A stretch of 64,000 nt of DNA from Mycolicibacterium sp. J2 (GCF_026240945.1 NZ_JAPFPY010000017.1:62001-126000); one strand, 5' to 3'; counted from the first letter of the stretch, positions 25,509-34,845 are shown. A program made the numbers and translations. Notes: generated by a model from the letters alone, not told the origin.

Positions 25509-25819
25509 CACGGAAGCGCGGTAAGGCCAAGGCCACGCCGGAAGAGAAGGCGTAGTCTCCCGAGCCGAGCTCCCCAGCACGGATCCCGGTACCCACGCGG
25601 AGCACATACCGCGATAGAGGTAAAAGTGTTGCGGGCCTGCGGAATTGCGATAGCGGATGACAGCGACGGTCCCTTGGGTGGGATCGCAGACACAGCGCAC
25701 CGCAAGAACGCCGAGGCCACCCACGCAACCCACAGAGCACGCTTGGTAACCGGAGTCCGTGCTAGCGGGCGGCGAGCCGAATCAGATGCAGGTCTGACAA
25801 CGGAGCGCCGCCCGCTTTT
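25509..25819 (+). ncRNA. Ms1 / MTS2823 RNA polymerase-binding RNA
   Basis: No gene fits the interval between the HAD phosphatase and the convergent gene at 25835. It has a promoter (25474-25502) and ends in a GC-rich hairpin GCGGGCGGCG (25765-25774) / 25806-25815 followed by TTTT. The resulting RNA of about 310 nt matches the known size of Ms1 (about 300 nt). The location, downstream of the Rv3661 equivalent and reading the same way, is that of MTS2823. In mycobacteria this RNA accumulates in stationary phase and binds core RNA polymerase without sigma factor. The 5' end is estimated from the -10 box. Confidence 0.82.
25765..25819 (+). terminator. Intrinsic terminator of Ms1
   Basis: Ten-base perfect arms GCGGGCGGCG and CGCCGCCCGC, a 31-base loop, then TTTT (25816-25819). 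The adjacent minus-strand gene ends 15 bases later. Confidence 0.75.
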
Positions 25820-25834
25820 GCATTACTGGCCCGG

Positions 25835-26578
25835 TCACTTCTTCGCCGCCTCGGCGATCGAAAGCGCTTCTCGCGCACCGGCGTGCAGCGCCTGGCTGCT
25901 CAGCACCAACCACGCCCCCAGCCCGTTCGGCGTGCCCGAAGCGAACCCACGCGCGGCCGCCCGGTAGTTGCCGGACTGCTTCATCCAGAACATCTCCGGA
26001 ACGCCGAGGCCGTGCGGATCCAGGCCGCTGGACATGGTGATCAACCGCGACACCGCGCGGGCCACCACACCGTCGGCCACCCCGAACGGCGCCAGGGTCA
26101 GCAGTTCCCCGTGCGCGACGGCCGCCAGCACGAAGGCCGGCACCTTCGTCGCGCCGGTCACCAGGTCGGCCAGCAGTTCCAGCCGCGGACCGACCTCGGG
26201 ATCGGGGCGCGGGCGGCCCAGCCGCTCGTCGTCGTCGACCAGGTCGGCGGCGGCCAATGCGTGCAGCCGGGCCAGCGCCTGCAGCGGGGCCCGCTTCCAC
26301 ACGCCCACCAGCGCGGTCGCCCCGCCCTCCAACGCCTCGGCCACCCGCAGGGCACCGGCGAGCACCGGGTCCGGTTGCCCGGAATCGGACAGGCTCAACG
26401 CGCCGCCGTCGAGCACCGAGGACGCCCGAGCCGCGCGCAGCGCGGATTCGGCCGCCGTCGCCGGCCAGCCGCGCAGGTTGGTGCGGTGCCGGTGGGCCCG
26501 GCCCAGCGCCTCGCGCGCCTCTTCGCCGGCGGCCGCCACGCCCTCCAGTTCGGCCAACGGTGCAAGTGGATCGGTCAT
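25835..26578 (-). CDS. Conserved actinobacterial protein, Rv3662c-like
   Basis: Protein of 247 residues with no recognised catalytic motif. It is rich in Ala/Leu/Arg helices; the segment ATAAESALRAARASSVLDGG is faintly like the start of Fic-type proteins, but no Fic motif follows. ATG 26578 (MTDPLAPLAELEG) gives the best-conserved start; longer frames add Arg-rich residues. It is divergent from acs and convergent with Ms1. In M. tuberculosis the dpp peptide-transport genes separate it from acs; they are absent here. Function unknown. Confidence 0.7.
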   Translation of the reverse strand: MTDPLAPLAELEGVAAAGEEAREALGRAHRHRTNLRGWPATAAESALRAARASSVLDGGALSLSDSGQPDPVLAGALRVAEALEGGATALVGVWKRAPLQALARLHALAAADLVDDDERLGRPRPDPEVGPRLELLADLVTGATKVPAFVLAAVAHGELLTLAPFGVADGVVARAVSRLITMSSGLDPHGLGVPEMFWMKQSGNYRAAARGFASGTPNGLGAWLVLSSQALHAGAREALSIAEAAKK

Positions 26579-26702
26579 CGGGATTACGCTAGCGGACCGC
26601 TGACCACCGATTCTCCGACCGTTCATCGCAGTCGTCCTGCCGCCCGCAGCAGGTTGTGACGCTCCAACACTCGTGCAACGTTCGGTGACTACGCTCACAC
26701 CC

Positions 26703-28664
26703 ATGAGTACTACGCCGCTGACGCATGCCGACGTCCCGTCCGCTTACCCGCCGCCCGCAGATTTCGCGGCGAATGCCAACGCCACCGGCCAGCTCTATGA
26801 CGACGCGGCCGCCGACCGGCTCGCCTTCTGGGCCACCCAGGCCGACCGGTTGTCGTGGCAGACCCCGTTCACCGAGGTGCTCGACTGGTCGGAGGCGCCG
26901 TTCGCGAAGTGGTTCGTCGGCGGCAAACTCAACGTCGCCTACAACTGCGTGGACCGCCACGTCGAGGCGGGCAACGGCGACCGGGTGGCCATCCACTGGG
27001 AGGGCGAACCGGTCGGTGACGCCCGCGACATCACCTACGCCCAGCTCAAGGACGAGGTGTCCAAGGCAGCCAACGCGCTGACCGAGCTCGGCCTGGTGGC
27101 CGGGGACCGGGTCGCCATCTACATGCCGATGGTGCCCGAAGCCATCGTGGCCATGCTGGCCTGCGCCCGCCTGGGCGCCATGCATTCGGTGGTGTTCGCC
27201 GGCTTCTCGGCCTCGGCGTTGCGGGCCCGCATCGAGGATGCGGCGGCCAAACTGGTGATCACCACCGACGGGCAGTACCGCCGCGGCAAGGCCGCCTCGC
27301 TCAAGGACGCCGTCGACGACGCCGTCAGCGATCAGCCGTCCGTCGAGCACGTCCTGGTGGTGCGTCGCACCGGAATCGACGTGAACTGGACCGAGGGCCG
27401 TGATCTGTGGTGGCACGAGACGGTCGACGCGGCCTCGACCGAGCACACCCCCGAAGCGTTCGACTCCGAGCAGCCGCTGTTCCTGCTGTACACCTCGGGC
27501 ACCACCGGTAAGCCCAAGGGCATCGTGCACACCTCCGGGGGTTACCTGACCCAGGCCGCCTACACCCACTCATGCGTGTTCGACATCAAGGCCGAGACCG
27601 ACGTGTACTGGTGCACCGCCGATATCGGCTGGGTCACCGGGCACACGTACATCGTGTACGGGCCGCTGGCCAACGGGGTCACCCAGGTGGTCTACGAGGG
27701 CACACCCACCTCGCCGACCGAGCACCGGCATTTCGAGGTCATCGAAAAGTACGGCGTGACAATCTATTACACCGCGCCCACCCTGATCCGCACGTTCATG
27801 AAGCTGGGCCACCAGATCCCGGCGGCGCACGACCTGTCCAGCCTGCGGCTGCTCGGCTCGGTCGGCGAGCCGATCAACCCGGAAGCCTGGCGCTGGTACC
27901 GCGAGTACATCGGCGCCAACAAGGCTCCGATCGTGGACACCTGGTGGCAGACCGAGACCGGGGCGATCATGATCTCCCCGCTGCCCGGTGTCACGGCCAC
28001 CAAACCCGGATCGGCGATGACCCCGCTGCCGGGCATCTCGGCCAAGATCGTCGACGACGAGGGCAACGAACTGGTGCCCGGCGCCGACGAGGCCGAGCAC
28101 GTCACCGGCTACCTGGTGCTCGACCAGCCGTGGCCGTCGATGCTGCGCGGAATTTGGGGTGACCCCGAACGTTTCAAGGACACCTACTGGTCCCGGTTCG
28201 CCGAGCAGGGCTGGTACTTCGCCGGTGACGGCGCCCGCTATGACAGCGATGGCAACATCTGGGTGCTGGGCCGCATCGACGACGTGATGAACATTTCCGG
28301 GCACCGGATCTCCACCGCCGAGGTGGAATCCGCACTCGTCGGGCACTCCGGGGTGGCCGAAGCCGCCGTCGTCGGCGCCTCCGACGACACCACCGGCCAG
28401 GCGATCTGCGCGTTCGTCATCCTCAAGGCATCTGCGCACGGCGGCACCGAGACCATGGTCGAGGAACTGCGCGCCCAGGTGGCCACCGAGATCTCACCGA
28501 TCGCCAAACCGCGGGAGATCCACGTCGTGCCGGAATTGCCCAAGACCCGCAGCGGCAAGATCATGCGGCGGCTGCTGCGCGATGTGGCCGAGGGACGCGA
28601 GTTGGGCGACACCTCGACCCTGGTGGACCCGAGCGTCTTCGAGGCCATCCGCGCGAGCAAGTAA
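26703..28664 (+). CDS. acs: Acetyl-CoA synthetase (AMP-forming)
   Basis: Converts acetate, ATP and CoA into acetyl-CoA via acetyl-AMP; 653 residues, standard length, equivalent to Rv3667. Visible motifs are the AMP-binding signature LLYTSGTTGKPKGIVH, the Acs-specific DVYWCTADIGWVTGH and WWQTETG, the hinge WVLGRIDDVMNISGHR and, near the end, KTRSGKIMRRLL. The Lys of that last motif is acetylated in mycobacteria by a cAMP-responsive acetyltransferase and freed by a sirtuin deacetylase. The ATG is divergent from the Rv3662c-like gene with a short shared promoter region. The sequence is intact. Confidence 0.96.
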   Translation: MSTTPLTHADVPSAYPPPADFAANANATGQLYDDAAADRLAFWATQADRLSWQTPFTEVLDWSEAPFAKWFVGGKLNVAYNCVDRHVEAGNGDRVAIHWEGEPVGDARDITYAQLKDEVSKAANALTELGLVAGDRVAIYMPMVPEAIVAMLACARLGAMHSVVFAGFSASALRARIEDAAAKLVITTDGQYRRGKAASLKDAVDDAVSDQPSVEHVLVVRRTGIDVNWTEGRDLWWHETVDAASTEHTPEAFDSEQPLFLLYTSGTTGKPKGIVHTSGGYLTQAAYTHSCVFDIKAETDVYWCTADIGWVTGHTYIVYGPLANGVTQVVYEGTPTSPTEHRHFEVIEKYGVTIYYTAPTLIRTFMKLGHQIPAAHDLSSLRLLGSVGEPINPEAWRWYREYIGANKAPIVDTWWQTETGAIMISPLPGVTATKPGSAMTPLPGISAKIVDDEGNELVPGADEAEHVTGYLVLDQPWPSMLRGIWGDPERFKDTYWSRFAEQGWYFAGDGARYDSDGNIWVLGRIDDVMNISGHRISTAEVESALVGHSGVAEAAVVGASDDTTGQAICAFVILKASAHGGTETMVEELRAQVATEISPIAKPREIHVVPELPKTRSGKIMRRLLRDVAEGRELGDTSTLVDPSVFEAIRASK

Positions 28665-28674
28665 CCGACGGAGG

Positions 28675-28736
28675 AATCGGCTCCAGGGCGAGCGAAGCGA
28701 CGGGGAATCGGCTCCAGGGCGAGCGAAGCGACGGGG
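28675..28736. repeat. Tandem repeat after acs, two 31-bp units
   Basis: Units 28675-28705 and 28706-28736 are identical and begin AATCGGCTCCAGGGCGAGCG. The bases around the acs stop codon (GCGCGAGCAAGTAACCGACG) look like a degenerate extra copy. The block sits between the convergent ends of acs and the protease gene. Confidence 0.85.
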
Positions 28737-28744
28737 AAAACGAC

Positions 28745-29443
28745 TCAGGGGACGGGGACGAATCCCGTCCCCGGGCGGTTCTTGGCCGTGATGTCGCCGA
28801 GCACCGCGTTCATCGACACGGTCACCGCCGGGGTGTGCAGCGGTACGTACTTCACGACGCAGGTCGGCAGGTCCTCGGTGAAGGCACCGTGGATCATGCC
28901 GACCAGCCGATTGTTGACGGTGACGGGCGCACCCGAATCGCCGGGCTGACCGCACACCTGATTCAGGATGGTGCCCGGGTCCTTGCCCGGCCCCCACGTC
29001 ACCCCGCACGAATACCCGGTGGTGCGGCCCAGCTTGCAGGCGACGTCCCCGAACCCCGGGTCGGGCCCGAGGCCGTCGATCCGGAACCCGTTGACGGTGT
29101 CCACCGGGTGCACCTTGGCGGGGTCGAATTGGATGACGGCATAGTCCAGGCCGTCGTTGCCCGCGACCATGGTGCCCAGCACCCCGGCCTGCGGCGCGGC
29201 CTCGGAGCCGACCTGCGCGCCCGGCCCGCCGCAGTGCGCCGACGTGAACCCGATGAGCTTGCCGGTCGCGTCGGTGCCGATCGCTGTCAACGTGCAGAAG
29301 GTGTCACCGTTGATCACGATGCCGGATCCGCCGCCGAGATCGACCGGTGCGTCGGCGTGCGCGGCTGGTGCCAGAACGGTCGCGGCGAAAGCGGTGGCCG
29401 CCCCGGCGAGCGCGTAAGCCGTCTTGTGCCGGCGGTGTCTCAA
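28745..29443 (-). CDS. Exported trypsin-like serine protease, Rv3668c-like
   Basis: Secreted S1-fold protease of 232 residues. TTG 29443 is the likely start: it follows GGGGA and begins a clean signal peptide (LRHRRHKTAYALAGAATAFA ... APAAHA). The catalytic His is in GFTSAHCG, Asp in GLDYAVIQF and Ser in QPGDSGAPV; Cys residues around them suggest two disulfides. Residues before the TTG are non-homologous. It is convergent with acs across the 31-bp repeat. Substrates are unknown; the active-site set is complete, so activity is expected. Confidence 0.85.
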   Translation of the reverse strand: MRHRRHKTAYALAGAATAFAATVLAPAAHADAPVDLGGGSGIVINGDTFCTLTAIGTDATGKLIGFTSAHCGGPGAQVGSEAAPQAGVLGTMVAGNDGLDYAVIQFDPAKVHPVDTVNGFRIDGLGPDPGFGDVACKLGRTTGYSCGVTWGPGKDPGTILNQVCGQPGDSGAPVTVNNRLVGMIHGAFTEDLPTCVVKYVPLHTPAVTVSMNAVLGDITAKNRPGTGFVPVP

Positions 29444-29537
29444 TGCATCCCCAATTCGCTCGGGCCGCGGAGCAGCCGGCGCCATTCTATCGTCGGGCTG
29501 GATCGAGGGACGTCGCGCGACATGGCACCATAGCCCC

Positions 29538-30038
29538 ATGACGACAGGGCAAAGCAAGAACGGCGTGCCGACCACGGTGGCATCCATTCCGCTCGTTGAC
29601 CCGCATGCCCCCAAGGCGGATCCGTCGATCGGTGACCTGGTCAAGGACGCGACCGCGCAGGTGTCCACCTTGGTGCGGGCCGAAGTCGAGCTGGCCAAGG
29701 CTGAGATCACCCGCGATGTGAAGAAGGGCCTCACCGGCAGCGTCTTCTTCATCGCCGCGCTGGTGGTGCTGTTCTACTCGACGTTCTTTTTCTTCTTCTT
29801 CCTTGCCGAGCTGCTCGACGAGTGGCTGTGGCGCTGGGTGGCGTTCCTGATCGTGTTCGCCCTCATGGTGCTCACCACGGGAGCGCTGGCGCTGTTCGGC
29901 TATCTGAAGGTGCGGCGGATCCGCGGACCGCGGCAGACCATCGAGACGGTCAAGGAGATCCCGGCCGCGCTGACGCCCGGACACGACAAGCCGGCCGAGC
30001 CGGCCCGCCCGGCGCCGACCGACCCCTCGGGCTGGTAG
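29538..30038 (+). CDS. Holin-3-6-like membrane protein, Rv3669-like
   Basis: Membrane protein of 166 residues with an amphipathic N-terminal helix (LVRAEVELAKAEITRDVKKG) followed by two TM segments (about residues 72-98 and 106-130) and a Pro-rich cytoplasmic tail. This is the layout of the phage_holin_3_6 / DUF1469 family, which is widespread in actinobacteria and not known to lyse cells. The next gene starts directly after the stop, so they form an operon. Exact function unknown. Confidence 0.78.
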   Translation: MTTGQSKNGVPTTVASIPLVDPHAPKADPSIGDLVKDATAQVSTLVRAEVELAKAEITRDVKKGLTGSVFFIAALVVLFYSTFFFFFFLAELLDEWLWRWVAFLIVFALMVLTTGALALFGYLKVRRIRGPRQTIETVKEIPAALTPGHDKPAEPARPAPTDPSGW

Positions 30039-30986
30039 ATGCACCCGCCCGATCCGTCGGTGGTGTACATCGACGGCCCGTGGCGTCATCTGCAGGTCCA
30101 CGCGAACGGTATCCGCTTCCACGTGGTGGAGGCACACACCGAACAGCATCACCAAGCCGACCGTCCGCTGGTCATCCTGCTGCACGGCTTCGGCTCGTTC
30201 TGGTGGTCGTGGCGTCATCAGCTGCGCGGGTTGCCGGGCAACGCCCGGGTGGTCGCGGTCGACCTGCGCGGCTACGGCGGCAGTGACAAGCCACCGCGCG
30301 GCTATGACGGCTGGACCCTGGCCGGGGACACGGCCGGGCTGGTACGCGCGCTGGGACACCGCACCGCAACCCTGGTGGGGCACGCCGACGGCGGGTTGGT
30401 GTGCTGGGCCACCTCGGTGCTGCACCCGCGGGCGGTCAAAGCCATCGCCCTGGTCAGCTCACCGCATCCGGTGGCCTTGCGCGCGTCCACGCTGACCCGG
30501 CGCGATCAGGGCCGGGCACTATTGCCCTCGATGCTGAGCTATCAGCTGCCGTTCTGGCCCGAACGGGCGCTCACCCGCCGCGACGCGGCCGAGCTGGAAC
30601 GACTGGTCCGCGCCAGGACCAGCGCGAAATGGCAAGGCTCCCGGGACTTCACCGAAACCATCGAGCATCTGCGCACGGCCGCCCAGATCTCCGGCGCCAC
30701 CCATTGTGCCCTGGAGTATCAGCGGTGGGCGGTGCGCAGCCAGTTGCGCGGAGAGGGTCGCCGGTTCATGCGGTCGATGAAACAGCCGCTGGCGATCCCC
30801 GTCCTGCACATGCGCGGCGACGCCGACCCCTACGTGCTGCCCGACGCGGTGCACCGGACCCGGCGCTACGCACCGCACGGGTACTTCGCCTCGATCGACG
30901 GCGCCGGACATTTCGCGCACGAGGAGTGTCCGGATGCCGTCAACGCGCATCTGACCCGGTTCCTGGCCCAGGTTTACCCCGGTTAG
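30039..30986 (+). CDS. ephE: Alpha/beta hydrolase, epoxide-hydrolase type
   Basis: Hydrolase of 315 residues equivalent to Rv3670 (EphE). The oxyanion-hole motif is LLHGFGSFWWSW, the nucleophile elbow GHADGG has Asp as expected for epoxide hydrolases, and the catalytic His is in GAGHFAHEE. A cap domain occupies about residues 150-230. The start follows the holin-like stop without a gap. The stop overlaps the convergent marP stop by four bases. Epoxide turnover is a family inference; fluoroacetate dehalogenases share this nucleophile. Confidence 0.82.
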   Translation: MHPPDPSVVYIDGPWRHLQVHANGIRFHVVEAHTEQHHQADRPLVILLHGFGSFWWSWRHQLRGLPGNARVVAVDLRGYGGSDKPPRGYDGWTLAGDTAGLVRALGHRTATLVGHADGGLVCWATSVLHPRAVKAIALVSSPHPVALRASTLTRRDQGRALLPSMLSYQLPFWPERALTRRDAAELERLVRARTSAKWQGSRDFTETIEHLRTAAQISGATHCALEYQRWAVRSQLRGEGRRFMRSMKQPLAIPVLHMRGDADPYVLPDAVHRTRRYAPHGYFASIDGAGHFAHEECPDAVNAHLTRFLAQVYPG

Positions 30987-32170
30987 GAGATGCACTTGCC
31001 GGTGGGCACCGGCGCGGTGTTCCCCACCTTCAGGCGCTGCTGCAGCACTTCGTCGGCGGTGAGCACGAACCCGGTATCGGCGTCGTCGACCGCCGCACCG
31101 AACACCACGCCGAGCACCTTGCCGTCGGTGTCGATCATCGGTCCGCCCGAATTGCCTTGTTTGACAGTGCCTCTGATGGTGTAGACGGTTCGGTTCACCG
31201 TGGTGGTGTGGTAGATGTCGGGACCGTTGAGTTCGATGGTCTCGCGGATGCGCGCCGGGGTGGCGGTGAACTCTCCGCCGCCGGGATACCCCATCACCAC
31301 GGCGTTGGTTCCCGGTTTGGCCTCGGCGTCATGGAACAACAGCGGCGGCGCGGGCAGGTCGGGCACCGCCAGGATGGAGATGTCCTCGTCCGGGTCATAG
31401 GACACGACGGTGGCGTCATAGGTTTTGCCGTCCGCCTCGACCGTGACGGTCTCGGCGCCGGCCACTACGTGCGCATTCGACATCACCCGGTTCGGTGCGA
31501 TGACGAAACCGCTTCCCTCCAGCACCTTTTGGCAGCTGGGCGCGACCCCACGGATCTTGACCACGCTGCCCTTGGCCGCCGCGACCGTCGGTGAGTTGAT
31601 CAGCGCCTCGTCCGGAGCATCGACGGCGACGATCGGAGTGCGCCCGAACGGCGGCAGGAGATCGGGCAGACCGGAGGTGTCGAGCAGGTTGGCCAGCCGG
31701 GTGGGCACCTTGCGCATCCACTCCGGTGCGAGCTCGTTCACCTCGGTGAGCACCCGCGATCCGCGGACCGCGGCACTGAGACCAGGCTGGTTCGACGTGG
31801 TCAGCGGCGCGGCCAGCAACCACGCGGCCAGCAGCACCGCGACCAGTTGGAGCGCCGCGCCCACCAGCGAGTCCACGCCCCGCAACAACCGGTTGCGGAT
31901 GGCGCCACGCACCGCGCGGCCGAGCACCACGCCGGCGATCTCACCGATCACCACCAACGCGAGGATGAGGAACAGCGTCGCGAACAACCGGGTGCGCGGG
32001 CCGTCGATATGGCTGACGATGTGCGGCGCCAACAGCACCCCGGCGACGGCACCGAGCGCCACGCCCACGAGCGACAGCACCGAGCCGAGGGCGCCGGAGC
32101 GCAATCCGGACAGCGCGGCGACGCAGGCGAAGGCGAGGACGACGAGGTCAAGCCACTGAGACGAGGTCAT
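30983..32170 (-). CDS. marP: Membrane serine protease MarP
   Basis: Periplasmic protease needed for acid resistance in M. tuberculosis (Rv3671c), 395 residues. Four TM helices fill residues 1-122, a linker follows, and the chymotrypsin-like domain carries His234 (SNAHVVAG), Asp263 (DEDISIL) and Ser341 (KQGNSGGPM). Cys213 and Cys394 could form the domain disulfide. ATG 32170 overlaps the nudix stop (ATGA). It is the last gene of a four-gene operon with nth, the thioredoxin-like gene and the nudix gene. The catalytic set is complete. Confidence 0.93.
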   Translation of the reverse strand: MTSSQWLDLVVLAFACVAALSGLRSGALGSVLSLVGVALGAVAGVLLAPHIVSHIDGPRTRLFATLFLILALVVIGEIAGVVLGRAVRGAIRNRLLRGVDSLVGAALQLVAVLLAAWLLAAPLTTSNQPGLSAAVRGSRVLTEVNELAPEWMRKVPTRLANLLDTSGLPDLLPPFGRTPIVAVDAPDEALINSPTVAAAKGSVVKIRGVAPSCQKVLEGSGFVIAPNRVMSNAHVVAGAETVTVEADGKTYDATVVSYDPDEDISILAVPDLPAPPLLFHDAEAKPGTNAVVMGYPGGGEFTATPARIRETIELNGPDIYHTTTVNRTVYTIRGTVKQGNSGGPMIDTDGKVLGVVFGAAVDDADTGFVLTADEVLQQRLKVGNTAPVPTGKCIS

Positions 32171-32955
32171 TGTTGCTCTACACCGTACTGGCTGGCCCGC
32201 CCAACCAGCGCCATTGCCTCGTCGAGTTCGCGCACGTCGCCGGTGTCCCAGGGCTGAGCCCAGCCCGCGACATCCAGGATCGCGGAAATCACCTGACCCG
32301 TGAATCCCCACACCAACATCTGGTTCAGCAGGAAAGCCGGGCCGGCGAAGCGCCGGGTGTTCTGCTGCCGGTACACCATCAGCCGGTTCTCCGGATTGAC
32401 GAATGCGCGGACCGGGACTCGCGCCACGATCGCCGTCTCTGCGGGGTCGACGACCGCGACCGGGCCCGGATCCCGGGAGTAGGCCAGCACCGGCACGACG
32501 TGAAAGCCCGACGGCGGGATGAACATCCGGTCCAGGGTGGCCAGCGGGGTCAGCCTGGTGGTGTCCACTCCGGTTTCCTCGGTGGCCTCGCGCAGCGCGG
32601 TGCCCACGGGGCCCCCGTCGCCGGGATCGGCGGCTCCACCGGGGAAGGCGGCCTGGCCCGAGTGGTTACGCAGCGTGGCCGCGCGGACCGTGACCAGCAG
32701 GTCGGCGTCGGGCGGCAGCGCCCCGGCCGGCGCGTCCGGGGAGCCGGAGAACAGCACCAGTACCGCGGCGTCGCGTTTGGTGCCCGATCGGGTGGCCGTG
32801 GTGTTGGCCTCTGCGATCGCGGTGAGCACATCCTCGGGCACGCGGCGGCGGTAGGCGTCGGGCACCTGGTGGATGTCATCGACCAGCTTGCGCAGCCACG
32901 GCGGGGCCGATTCCGGCTGCACGCCGGCGTTGCGGCCGGCATCGAGCGTGCTCAT
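32167..32955 (-). CDS. NUDIX hydrolase, CoA pyrophosphatase type
   Basis: Hydrolase of 262 residues equivalent to Rv3672c. The Nudix box reads GGAADPGDGG ... ALREATEETG and is preceded by LRNHSGQAAFPGG, the extra motif typical for CoA pyrophosphatases, which cut CoA or its derivatives into 4'-phosphopantetheine and 3',5'-ADP. Start and stop overlap the neighbouring genes by four bases each, so its translation is coupled in the nth-marP operon. The substrate is inferred from the motif. Confidence 0.85.
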   Translation of the reverse strand: MSTLDAGRNAGVQPESAPPWLRKLVDDIHQVPDAYRRRVPEDVLTAIAEANTTATRSGTKRDAAVLVLFSGSPDAPAGALPPDADLLVTVRAATLRNHSGQAAFPGGAADPGDGGPVGTALREATEETGVDTTRLTPLATLDRMFIPPSGFHVVPVLAYSRDPGPVAVVDPAETAIVARVPVRAFVNPENRLMVYRQQNTRRFAGPAFLLNQMLVWGFTGQVISAILDVAGWAQPWDTGDVRELDEAMALVGRASQYGVEQQ

Positions 32956-33602
32956 CCCGGCACTCCTATCGATGGATTCACCGCCGCGGCGATGGCGTCG
33001 GCGTCGGTGAACGGCCGGGGCAGGATTTCGGCCACGCTACCGTCCGCACGCAGCACCACCGTCGCAGGCATCACGTTGGGCACCTTGAGGGCAGCGGCGA
33101 CGCGGCGTCGGCCGTCTTGCAGCATCGGCAGCCGCACACCGAGTTCGGCCAGGCGCAGCAGCCCGGCCGACTCGTTCTCGTCCTGGTGCACGGTCACGAC
33201 CGTCACCGCGGATCCCATCCGGCGCTGGTATTCGGCCATCGCCGGGAGTTCGTCGGTGCACGGTCCACACCAGTAGGCCCACAGGTTGAGCACCACCGGC
33301 CGACCGGCGAGCGCGGCGGCGACGTCGACGGGCGCACCGTCACCCGCGCATTCCAGCGTGATGCCGCGCAGCGCGGGCGGTCCGGGCTGGCCGGTATCGG
33401 CCGGGCAGGGCGGCAGGTCGGCTACGGCCCGCGGCTGGCGCAGTGCCTCCGCAGTGTCGGCGTCGCGATGATCGCGCGCGGTGGGGGTGTCGGGCGGTGC
33501 CGCAGAGTCGGACCGTTCGGTGCCGATCTCCCGCCACAATCCGACGGCGAGCGCCGCGAAGATGATCAACACCACCGCGGTCCACCGGGCGGATCTGCTC
33601 AC
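32952..33602 (-). CDS. Membrane-anchored thioredoxin-like protein
   Basis: Exported thiol-disulfide protein of 216 residues equivalent to Rv3673c. GTG 33602 (overlapping the nth stop as GTGA) is followed by an N-terminal TM anchor (WTAVVLIIFAALAVGLW). The TlpA/ResA-type domain has the active site LWAYWCGPCTDELP and the cis-Pro loop VPNVMPATVVL. It probably reduces or exchanges disulfides in periplasmic proteins. MarP, encoded downstream, has Cys residues, so a functional link is possible. The upstream Arg-rich extension of the frame lies inside nth and is not used. Confidence 0.85.
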   Translation of the reverse strand: MSRSARWTAVVLIIFAALAVGLWREIGTERSDSAAPPDTPTARDHRDADTAEALRQPRAVADLPPCPADTGQPGPPALRGITLECAGDGAPVDVAAALAGRPVVLNLWAYWCGPCTDELPAMAEYQRRMGSAVTVVTVHQDENESAGLLRLAELGVRLPMLQDGRRRVAAALKVPNVMPATVVLRADGSVAEILPRPFTDADAIAAAVNPSIGVPG

Positions 33603-34375
33603 AGGCCGGCGAGGGCCAGCAGGTGTTCGGTCTCCGGGCCTTTGACCAAGGCGGCCGCCGTCGCGGGATCGGTGGGGCCTTCGCCGAACGACGGGCAGTC
33701 CTTGGCCAGCACGCACACCCCGCACGCCGGTCGGCGGGCGTGGCACACCCGGCGACCGTGGAAGATCACCCGGTGGCTCAGCAGCGTCCACTCCTTACGC
33801 TCGATGAGCTCGCCGACGATGTGCTCGACCTTCACCGGGTCCTGTTCGGCGGTCCAGCGCCAGCGCCGCACCAACCGGCCGAAATGGGTGTCGACGGTGA
33901 TCCCTGGGATGTCGAAGGCGTTGCCCAGCACCACGTTGGCGGTTTTTCGGCCGACGCCGGGCAGCGTCACCAGTTCGTCCAGGGTGGCGGGCACCTCACC
34001 GTCGAACCGGGCCTCCAATTCCTGACCGAGGTTGATCAGCGAGTTGGCCTTGTTGCGGTAGAAGCCGGTGGGCCGGATGAGCTCCTCCAGTTCGGTGCGG
34101 TCGGCCTGGGCGTAGTCCAGCGCGGTGCGGTATTTCTGGAACAGCGCGGGGGTGGTGAGGTTGACGCGCTTGTCGGTGCACTGTGCCGACAAGATCGTCG
34201 CGACGATCAGTTCCAGTGGCGTGGTGAAATCCAGTTCGCAGTAGACGTGTGGGAAGGCCGTGGCCAGCGTGCGATTCATCCGGCGGGCCCGACGGACCAG
34301 GCCGAGATGGGTCTCGGTGTCCCATTTGGCGGACCGCTTGGCTGCCGATTTGCTCAGGGCGGTGCGAACGCTCAC
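33599..34375 (-). CDS. nth: Endonuclease III
   Basis: Base-excision repair glycosylase/AP lyase for oxidised pyrimidines, 258 residues, equivalent to Rv3674c. The helix-hairpin-helix LPGVGRKTANVVL contains the catalytic Lys, the catalytic Asp is in VDTHFGR, and the four Cys of the [4Fe-4S] cluster are in VCHARRPACGVCVLAKDC. GTG 34375 gives the usual N-terminus. First gene of a four-gene operon linked by four-base overlaps. All key residues are present. Confidence 0.94.
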   Translation of the reverse strand: MSVRTALSKSAAKRSAKWDTETHLGLVRRARRMNRTLATAFPHVYCELDFTTPLELIVATILSAQCTDKRVNLTTPALFQKYRTALDYAQADRTELEELIRPTGFYRNKANSLINLGQELEARFDGEVPATLDELVTLPGVGRKTANVVLGNAFDIPGITVDTHFGRLVRRWRWTAEQDPVKVEHIVGELIERKEWTLLSHRVIFHGRRVCHARRPACGVCVLAKDCPSFGEGPTDPATAAALVKGPETEHLLALAGL

Positions 34376-34499
34376 CGGATCAGCGTACTGACGTGCACTG
34401 GTGGTCGGCTGACCCGACGACGCAGCGACCCGCACTGCTGTGCTGACCGGTGACAAACCGTAATCTGGCTGAGACCTTCACCGTGTTTACTCATCACTC

Positions 34500-34775
34500 G
34501 TGTCGTGGTTGCTGGTGGCGTTCGTTCCGGGGTTGCTGATGTTGGCAACCTTCGGTCTGGACCGCTTGGAAGCCGGGCTGCGCGAGGAGAATCCGGCGCC
34601 ACGAACCAAGGGCAATTTGCTGGACCGGGTACCGGCGCCGCGCCCCATGCCGGTGGAGCCCCCCCGGCCTGCCGACCCGGATATACCCTCCGACGGGACT
34701 GAATCCGCAGTTTCCGGCGACTCGCCAGGCCAATCGTGTGTAGCGTTGGCACGTCGTGCAGTGGCCAACAACTAG
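34500..34775 (+). CDS. Small membrane protein, Rv3675-like
   Basis: Protein of 91 residues with one N-terminal hydrophobic helix (SWLLVAFVPGLLMLATFGL) and a hydrophilic Pro-rich remainder. Position between nth and crp matches Rv3675, although this copy is shorter. GTG start without a strong ribosome binding site. Function unknown; likely a membrane-bound accessory protein. Confidence 0.65.
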   Translation: MSWLLVAFVPGLLMLATFGLDRLEAGLREENPAPRTKGNLLDRVPAPRPMPVEPPRPADPDIPSDGTESAVSGDSPGQSCVALARRAVANN

Positions 34776-34845
34776 ACTGAATGCGCTCACCAGCCTGTGT
34801 TGGCCGGCGCGCGTCATATCACCGAATTAGCTTAAGAGGGGCAAC

